From JBEKTW01 sp049515655 (lineage in GTDB: Bacteria; Bacteroidota; Ignavibacteria; UBA10030; SZUA-254): a stretch of DNA of 64,000 nt. The notes beneath the pieces are model-generated. The model was not told the origin of the DNA and did no database searches. It saw nothing but the letters and a program-made list of their open reading frames with translations. Position 1 is the first letter of the stretch. The number at the start of each line of letters is the position of its first letter. Of this stretch, positions 59,701 through 64,000 are shown in pieces. Where the stretch lies: the NCBI GenBank assembly GCA_049515655.1, contig JBEKTW010000012.1:39633-103632 (forward strand), read 5' to 3'. Made by a program: the position numbers and the translations under genes.

Positions 59701-61178
59701 CCAACAGTACTGGTAACTATAACATGCCTTCAAGTGCAATCTATCAGACATACTGGAGCTCGGACCAGTTGAACATCGCATATGCAACGGATGTTTCGTC
59801 AGGTTCACCTCAAATAAATAGCACATATTACGAAAGCGGTAGCTGGGGAACGCTTTTCAACTTAACCAGCATTGTGCCCTCCAACTATGTGCAGCATGCT
59901 AACCCGTGCCTTGCAGTAAGCAGTGACTCGAAATCGCTCCACGTGGTCTGGGATGCGTATGACAATACGATGTATCAACGGGTTATCGTCCACCGACAAG
60001 GAGATTTCCGTTCCTTCTCCAGTGTATATTCGATCCTTCGATATCAATCACAGAACAAGCCATCAATAGCCGGTCTGTCAAGTGCGAATGCCTGGGCAAC
60101 TTTCCAAAATGAATCCGGTTACGGTACCTGGAAAAGCAAGTATTCATACAACGGATCGGCTTGGACTTGGGGCTCACAGACGTACATTGCCGATGGATTC
60201 AATACCCAGATTTCAGTCGGCTCATCCTCAGCCAAGTACTTGTACACTAGCACACATGTATCACCGTACCAACTAACGGTTGGAACTGAAACTTTGACAA
60301 AGCTGTCGGACTTTACCGACTGGACATACTCTCGTGAGATGAATATTATTGATAATAAAAACGGCACAAGCCTCACATTCGAGCTTACCCAGCCGATTGT
60401 ACTTGAGAATGATGGTTCAATCCTTGAAGCGGCATTTCGCCCGGCTTCTGGTGATTCGGTTAAATATACATTCTCAACCCTTCTGCAGGTTGGTGAGACG
60501 ATGCCAATGTTCATTCCTGCGACTTCGGATAGTCTGTACATTACCTATAGTCTTATGGGTACTCATGTTCCACAGCTTTTTAGCGACGGCAACGGGTATG
60601 TGCAGTTCCAACTCGTCAATCAGCATAATGGAAATGTTCTTGCTACCTTGGGTAAACAACAACTCTCAAGCATTGCGGACAACAATCGGGACATCTACAG
60701 TCTGGTCATCCCCGTTAGCAATATTGCAAGCCAACTTTCCAAACTCCCGCTTATTATCCGTCCGATAATCATTGGTGTACGAACGGACAGCACATTGATC
60801 GCCAGTCTCGGGCACATCTATCGAGGCGAACCGCTCAAGGGAACTTCGAAAGTGACGGCACAACTCGATAACATCTCACAAACGCTTCTACGACCGTCGG
60901 ATTACGCACTTGGCCAAAACTATCCAAACCCTTTCAACCCGACAACAAGCATAAATTATCAAGTGCCGGTGGACAATCATGTAACACTGAAAGTCTACAA
61001 TGTGCTTGGCCAGGGAGTCAAGACGTTGGTGGATGAGGTACAGGACGCGGGATTTAAATCCGTAAAGTTTGACGCGACTAATCTGCCGAGCGGGATGTAC
61101 TACGTGAGAATGACGGTTTCTGATTCGTATGGCAAGCAACTGTATATGTCGACGAAGAAGTTATTGCTAATGAAATAA
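56724..61178 (+). CDS. Large T9SS-sorted BNR-repeat exoprotein
   Basis: This 1484-residue protein has a signal peptide (MVIKNLLLAVLLTLAATSIL), followed by a first beta-rich domain and three related modules of about 85 residues (QNSFSGGSVWVDAGPN, QNSFGGGYLHVDGTDDPHKY and a GTYNVTAADGTHYNG variant). The long middle part carries Asp-box motifs (STDGVNW, STDGGSTW, STDGGSSW). The T9SS sorting domain ends it: YALGQNYPNPFNPTTSINYQ, YNVLGQGVKTLVDE and a terminal KKLLLMK. It is probably exported and attached to the surface. No catalytic residues could be assigned. Confidence 0.9.
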   Translation: MVIKNLLLAVLLTLAATSILYAQPQITTLPPNVSTLEQNITKNGGQTSYQWGGGSLMIGRLDDNDFFNRFRTVLAFSWGVIPTDARINSVSLTVTIGMYSSGSSKAKIVNLSGTVSMDTAGWAKFDNSGTIYFSNLQYDQTNNSSMSNATLTTDVTNAIHAGKLLMLGVMSLNEGTDQTNASVDVQMVVNWTPKITVTIQNSFSGGSVWVDAGPNKSSPWTSGPPTAWYSGDSHSIRAWSQSVNGTSYTFQKQWHNLTTGEWKNQTDDNTPIPISPTANCTWQAIFDQGSVQITAQNSFGGGYLHVDGTDDPHKYNSPAIFSWSVGSGHTLQADNQYFVDPANGQNYYRVFQDWSDQHGTHYSTNPLTITVPAGGAIYTANFKKQYNITVSAASYTEPGTGGTYNVTAADGTHYNGVVSWNGTFIQDGSSPITVAAVPPTGFFLAFWSNGVTSNPYTFTPTDHTTLYAVYKKHLASSNSTATGPNNQIKIMKNASKFHMVYESGGEIWYTNSTDGVNWSSEIRLSDGGGSYKNPSLSCYSVSGYDYIQVIWASSDYPRFRENRNDIGWESQELLSNILLSPTVNTTPVVNSNWAALNCPSGGGSKVWLLRRLGYNNWKYDVPPVPNVTIQSYAPAILLNGGMCHLVFQESSAGSILYNKIDASYNWQYATSTVVSSGCSLTSNGSPSIATDDGGYIYVAWHGLNSARNENEIVVRGVTGGTWDPTFQYFYSGLPSSPTPPSYYNPVIFGMGEQSAYNMGMVWWASDNTLRAARYISSNGSWATYEISTGSTQYPTAAYQKDGTGATVDMIYRTGTSSPYQLQPMTEGSSNPYSLALGNQSSVSTATAYDNQRKLYRESSGTLHEVFESSGEIFYRKSTDGGSTWQLTREVSSGSGGNSAACITMAGSTIIVAWQQATGSNYNIVTKKSTDGGSSWSSETFPQTNFSCSSPGPVPSVCGYSTGRVFVSYRTSSNLSFVMSTNYGGSWTSPASIPNSTGNYNMPSSAIYQTYWSSDQLNIAYATDVSSGSPQINSTYYESGSWGTLFNLTSIVPSNYVQHANPCLAVSSDSKSLHVVWDAYDNTMYQRVIVHRQGDFRSFSSVYSILRYQSQNKPSIAGLSSANAWATFQNESGYGTWKSKYSYNGSAWTWGSQTYIADGFNTQISVGSSSAKYLYTSTHVSPYQLTVGTETLTKLSDFTDWTYSREMNIIDNKNGTSLTFELTQPIVLENDGSILEAAFRPASGDSVKYTFSTLLQVGETMPMFIPATSDSLYITYSLMGTHVPQLFSDGNGYVQFQLVNQHNGNVLATLGKQQLSSIADNNRDIYSLVIPVSNIASQLSKLPLIIRPIIIGVRTDSTLIASLGHIYRGEPLKGTSKVTAQLDNISQTLLRPSDYALGQNYPNPFNPTTSINYQVPVDNHVTLKVYNVLGQGVKTLVDEVQDAGFKSVKFDATNLPSGMYYVRMTVSDSYGKQLYMSTKKLLLMK

Positions 61179-61202
61179 CTCTCCGCAGATCAATCAGAAA
61201 CC

Positions 61203-61233
61203 AAAGCCCGGCTATTGCTAGTCGGGCTTTTTT
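61203..61233 (+). terminator. Rho-independent terminator after the large T9SS gene
   Basis: Stem AAAGCCCG/CGGGCTTT with a 12-nt loop and a run of T, 25 bp after the stop codon. A second GC-rich hairpin lies at 61270-61294 but lacks a T-run. The stretch from 61295 to 61500 holds no gene. Confidence 0.9.
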
Positions 61234-61500
61234 GTTGCATCGTGAAAATCATCGAACCAGCAACAACGAAGCCCCGACAACGATTGCCGGGGCTCCGTGC
61301 CAATATAATAGAGTCGAAGTGGAAGGTCAACATAATCATAGCGTGACATTGAAAATGACCGAAAAATTTGGTACCATATTGTACCCAGAGAATCTACTAG
61401 TACTCACCACCAGATACAATTTGGTACCAATTTGTACCCATCGCTTCTCTAATTGGTAGGTTTTTCGGGTGAGCACCACGTAAAACATCTCATTTTTGAC

Positions 61501-61584
61501 GCCCGGATGGCGGAATTGGCAGACGCGCTAGATTCAGGGTCTAGTGACCGCAAGGTCGTACAGGTTCAAGTCCTGCTCCGGGCA
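61501..61584 (+). tRNA. tRNA-Leu(CAG)
   Basis: 84 nt fold as a class-II tRNA. Acceptor GCCCGGA pairs with TCCGGGC; discriminator A; anticodon stem CTAGA/TCTAG with loop TTCAGGG (anticodon CAG); long variable arm TGACCGCAAGGTCGT; T-arm CAGGTTCAAGTCCTG. CCA is not encoded. Its first 39 nt recur at 27670. Confidence 0.96.
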
Positions 61585-61643
61585 CTCGGTTTGGGCAGTT
61601 TTTTCTTCTCGAAAGTCTCGATGTAAAAAATCTTACCAAAATC

Positions 61644-61994
61644 TTACCAATAAATTATAAAATCTTCAGCAAGCAGGTTCATCAAAGTATCTTTTCTGCT
61701 ACAATGGCGAAAGATGCCGATAGCATCAAAGCAGGTATCCATATTCCTACTTGTGCAACTTCTTCTAAGTCCAACAATTCCAAGAACAAAATTTCGATAC
61801 GAGAACACTTTACAACCGGTATCCACTGGAATAGTCGAACCGCCCACGATACCTTGAGAATAGAGATGGGCGGTTGGACAAAGCGAGAGCAAGCAAACAC
61901 CTACAATGATGACAAGCTTATACGGGATGTTCGACTTCTTTTTTAATTCATGTTTGCGAAATGATGGAGCCGCATGGCTTGCCGCCTTTTTCAT
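61644..61994 (-). CDS. Possible small secreted protein, uncertain
   Basis: This 116-residue frame has a hydrophobic segment (KLVIIVGVCLLSLCPTAHLY) ending in SQ, as in Bacteroidota signal peptides. It is followed by GIVGGSTIPVDTGCKVFSYR and then a less protein-like Cys/Arg-rich end. The last third may be out of frame relative to an ancestral gene. It sits just downstream of the tRNA and may be a degraded remnant. Confidence 0.3.
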   Translation of the reverse strand: MKKAASHAAPSFRKHELKKKSNIPYKLVIIVGVCLLSLCPTAHLYSQGIVGGSTIPVDTGCKVFSYRNFVLGIVGLRRSCTSRNMDTCFDAIGIFRHCSRKDTLMNLLAEDFIIYW

Positions 61995-62002
61995 GCACAG
62001 AG

Positions 62003-62470
62003 CTATTGCTTATATTCAATGTTGAGCTTCACTTCTTCTGCCTTACTAGTCCTAACTGCAACCATATACTCACCGAACGCATTGCTTTGTTCAAACCATG
62101 CGGTGTCTGAAGAATGATACCAACCGACACCACTCTGGACCCCACCATGCATCAGATTAAACTCCAAGTTGATCACTGAAGGACAGATAGTTGACACTCT
62201 TACGAACGTAACCGGCACCCGACTAATGACCATCTTGAAAGTTGTTAAATAAAACGAATCTACTGCGGGGCGTCTTCCTTTAGAATTATGCAGGCTTAAC
62301 AGAGAAATAGGCAGTGCCTTATTCTTGGTGAGAGGTTCAACATCAAATTGGGGCTTGGCTGATGTCTCATTGAGGGTAAGATTTTCAATCTTCCCAATGG
62401 CCGTTCCATGGTCAATTGAAGAAACGCGCCAATTGATGAGACCGAAGGGATGAAAAGGGACTACTCCCAT
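62003..62470 (-). CDS. Hypothetical protein downstream of the response regulator
   Basis: This 155-residue protein has beta-rich composition and no signal peptide (for example GWYHSSDTAWFEQSNAFGEY near the C-terminus). It begins 11 bp after the response-regulator stop, in the same direction, so it probably shares its transcript. No family was recognised. It may be a truncated secreted protein, because the ending AVRTSKAEEVKLNIEYKQ looks like the last strand of a beta-sandwich. Confidence 0.5.
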   Translation of the reverse strand: MGVVPFHPFGLINWRVSSIDHGTAIGKIENLTLNETSAKPQFDVEPLTKNKALPISLLSLHNSKGRRPAVDSFYLTTFKMVISRVPVTFVRVSTICPSVINLEFNLMHGGVQSGVGWYHSSDTAWFEQSNAFGEYMVAVRTSKAEEVKLNIEYKQ

Positions 62471-62481
62471 GGAAGGAAAAA

Positions 62482-63174
62482 CTACTCGTTTATCAGGGAA
62501 ACGGTGTTGGCTTGATCCTGAAGGCTTTTTGAGGTGTGAACATACCCGGCAATCTGGACCCGGGTGTGCAGTGCAAGTTTTTCGAGGATGTTATGGACGT
62601 GACTCTTGACTGTGTAGGTCGAGAGGTGAAGCGATTGAGCAATCTCCTTATTGGTTAACCCGTCTGCAATCAAATCGATCACCTGCCGCTCACGTTTCGT
62701 CATGCGGACCGATTCAATCACTTTCGATGTTCCTCGTCCCTTGACGGCATGTTCGACGATCTGTGAAAACAGCGATTCGGTCAGGTGTGAGGGCAAGATC
62801 TTGTCACCGCCGGCCACGGAGCGGATGGTATGGAGAAAATCGGCGATCGAGGCATCCTTCAGGATAAATCCCGAAACTCCCGCAGTGACAAACTCCAGGA
62901 CATCCGCTTGAGTTGGAACGAGGTCCATGACGATGATTCTAACCTCGCTGTATTTTTTCTTGATCGATTTTACTATCTCCAGGCTGCTTTGGCTCCGTAA
63001 ACCAAGATCGAGAAGCACGATATCAGTTTTGAGAGCCTGTATTTTTTGCGTGACGGCTTCACCCGTTCCCGACGCGGCGACCACCATAATATCTGGCTGC
63101 TCCTTAAGCATGGCCGTGATACCATCGCGCAGAAGGCGATTGTCTTCAATGAGTAACAAGCGGATCTTTTTCAA
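62482..63174 (-). CDS. NarL/FixJ-family response regulator
   Basis: This 230-residue protein has an N-terminal receiver domain: acidic pair in LLLIEDNRLLRDG, phosphoacceptor Asp in TDIVLLDLGL (about residue 56) and Lys in GFILKDAS. The C-terminal LuxR-type helix-turn-helix is MTKRERQVIDLIADGLTNKE followed by IAQSLHLSTYTVKSHVHNIL. It is a transcription factor controlled by a histidine kinase that is not in the window. The start is TTG 63174, with no good alternative nearby. In place of the usual Thr/Ser near the middle of the receiver it has VMDLVPTQ; consequences are unknown. Confidence 0.92.
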   Translation of the reverse strand: MKKIRLLLIEDNRLLRDGITAMLKEQPDIMVVAASGTGEAVTQKIQALKTDIVLLDLGLRSQSSLEIVKSIKKKYSEVRIIVMDLVPTQADVLEFVTAGVSGFILKDASIADFLHTIRSVAGGDKILPSHLTESLFSQIVEHAVKGRGTSKVIESVRMTKRERQVIDLIADGLTNKEIAQSLHLSTYTVKSHVHNILEKLALHTRVQIAGYVHTSKSLQDQANTVSLINE

Positions 63175-63872
63175 TATCTCAATTTGGCGCGTTTGATACT
63201 TCAGTAATCTCTGCTGCTGGCGTTTCAGTTATCAAGGTGTTCGGTTTAGGGTAAACCAGTACAAGGTATGGGCGATGGATATAAATTCGTTTCGATTCAA
63301 CATAAAAAAACTCACTACGCAAACAGCGCAATGGGTTTTCAGAGAACTAACCGTCCAGTTCATATTTTCAAGCTAAAGGAATTCTGGGAAAGTGTCAACA
63401 CTTTGCACAATAAAAGTCCATAATTCTTCGCTCGCTCGCGGTGTCCTGGTAAGAAAGGCGGAATTTTGTTGATTTACGCCATCAGCCAAACAAATGCATA
63501 ATAACTCAATGCCTTCACTGCACGCTGTAACGGGATGGATTGTCTTGAACCGTACTGCTACTCCGGAGGTGTTGCTGTTTTCGATTCCTGAATATCGTTC
63601 GTATAGCCTGATTACCTGTTCCTTTCTATCTTCCTTGCGGCCTGCCTCAGAATATGTCTCTGCCTTGCCGGGCTAGATCCAGTTTCATTGGCTTTAGGTC
63701 CCTTAGGTAACCGGTCCACGAGTCCTGCAAAGAGCGCTCCCATTTCCGAGATCTGTGGCCGGCCTTGTTTGTATTCGACAGTGACCTTGGAGAAATGTAA
63801 AAAACAAAATGTTGAAAACAATGTCGAATATTTTTGCATCTGCCGGGCCTTTGCCTTATATTGGTGGGTCTT
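63175..63872. repeat. Gap with 36-bp dispersed repeat, copy 2 (63552-63587)
   Basis: In this 698-bp gap the recognisable element is the copy of the repeat at 28139 (33 of 36 positions). Open frames on either strand here are short, lack ribosome binding sites and are not protein-like. It should contain divergent promoters for the response regulator and the uridine kinase gene. Confidence 0.55.
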
Positions 63873-64000
63873 ATGAATAAACAGCCGCTAATCATTGGAA
63901 TTGCAGGAGGGAGTGCTTCCGGAAAGACTACCGTTACACAGAAAATTCTCGACCGTCTTGAGCTCGACAAGGTAGTCGTTCTTAAACACGATTATTATTA
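63873..64000 (+). CDS. udk: Uridine kinase, N-terminal part
   Basis: The frame starts at ATG 63873 (upstream GGTGG) and runs off the right edge after 42 codons. It reads MNKQPLIIGIAGGSASGKTT, containing the P-loop GGSASGKTT of uridine/cytidine kinase, followed by LDKVVVLKHDYYY, the position of the Asp-Tyr-Tyr substrate motif. The enzyme phosphorylates uridine or cytidine with ATP or GTP in pyrimidine salvage. Confidence 0.9.
   Translation, partial: MNKQPLIIGIAGGSASGKTTVTQKILDRLELDKVVVLKHDYY

Noticed and set aside
61270..61294. Second terminator after the large T9SS gene
   Set aside because: It forms a GC-rich hairpin but has no T-run on either side.
27670..61584. Calling the stretch a complete prophage or integrative element
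   Set aside because: No integrase, capsid, tail or conjugation gene was found; only a replication module and half-tRNA repeats support mobility.

Overview
The window looks like chromosomal DNA of a Bacteroidota-type bacterium of the Ignavibacteria/Chlorobi side. Four large exoproteins end in the type IX secretion sorting domain with the NYPxPFNP motif and a C-terminal Lys-Lys-Met-Leu/Ile-Leu-Leu/Met-Lys. There are also FISUMP, delta-60, BNR and DUF2911 proteins, which are common in that group. The assignment rests on protein style only; no rRNA is present.

Region 1 (1-4.4 kb): the end of an unknown membrane protein, a repeat-filled gap, then a PIG-L deacetylase directly followed by an APC amino-acid permease. 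Region 2 (4.4-25.8 kb): a long, nearly all minus-strand gene set for breakdown of purines or related N-heterocycles. In transcription order it holds an SsnA-like amidohydrolase, a three-subunit xanthine-dehydrogenase-family enzyme, a YgeY-like M20 hydrolase, an AhpD-like protein, a fused dihydropyrimidine-dehydrogenase-like flavoprotein, a second SsnA, a CoA-binding-fold protein, a fold-type-II PLP enzyme, a PduS-like Fe-S flavoprotein, a PduT-like microcompartment shell protein, two carbamoyltransferases, carbamate kinase, a threonine-synthase-like PLP enzyme and a yeast-type cytosine deaminase. The set parallels the E. coli yge/ygf/ssnA/xdhD/yqeA cluster, but adds a shell protein with its redox partner and lacks a recognisable HyuA hydantoinase or classic YgeX. 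A plausible flow is ring oxidation or reduction, ring opening, ureido removal, phosphorolysis to carbamoyl phosphate (ATP by carbamate kinase), and ammonia elimination by PLP enzymes, with Fe-S electron exchange through a shell pore. Three four-helix-bundle (23S IVS-type) genes and many arrays of degenerate 8-12 bp words are scattered through the gaps, and one such array runs in frame inside the PduS-like gene.

Region 3 (26.2-61.5 kb): an accessory stretch. It lies between a 39-nt 5'-half copy of tRNA-Leu(CAG) at 27670 and the intact tRNA at 61501. It holds lipoproteins, four T9SS exoproteins, a Ser/Thr kinase with a beta-propeller plus two kinase-start remnants, Cu-Zn superoxide dismutase, a metallophosphoesterase, a glutamate dehydrogenase operon with two PEP/pyruvate-binding-domain paralogues (one fused to a nucleotidyltransferase), and a primase-helicase module followed by two families of 7-bp iterons. 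Several dispersed repeats occur. No integrase was found.

Region 4 (61.6-64 kb): two weak hypothetical genes, a NarL-type response regulator and the start of a uridine kinase.
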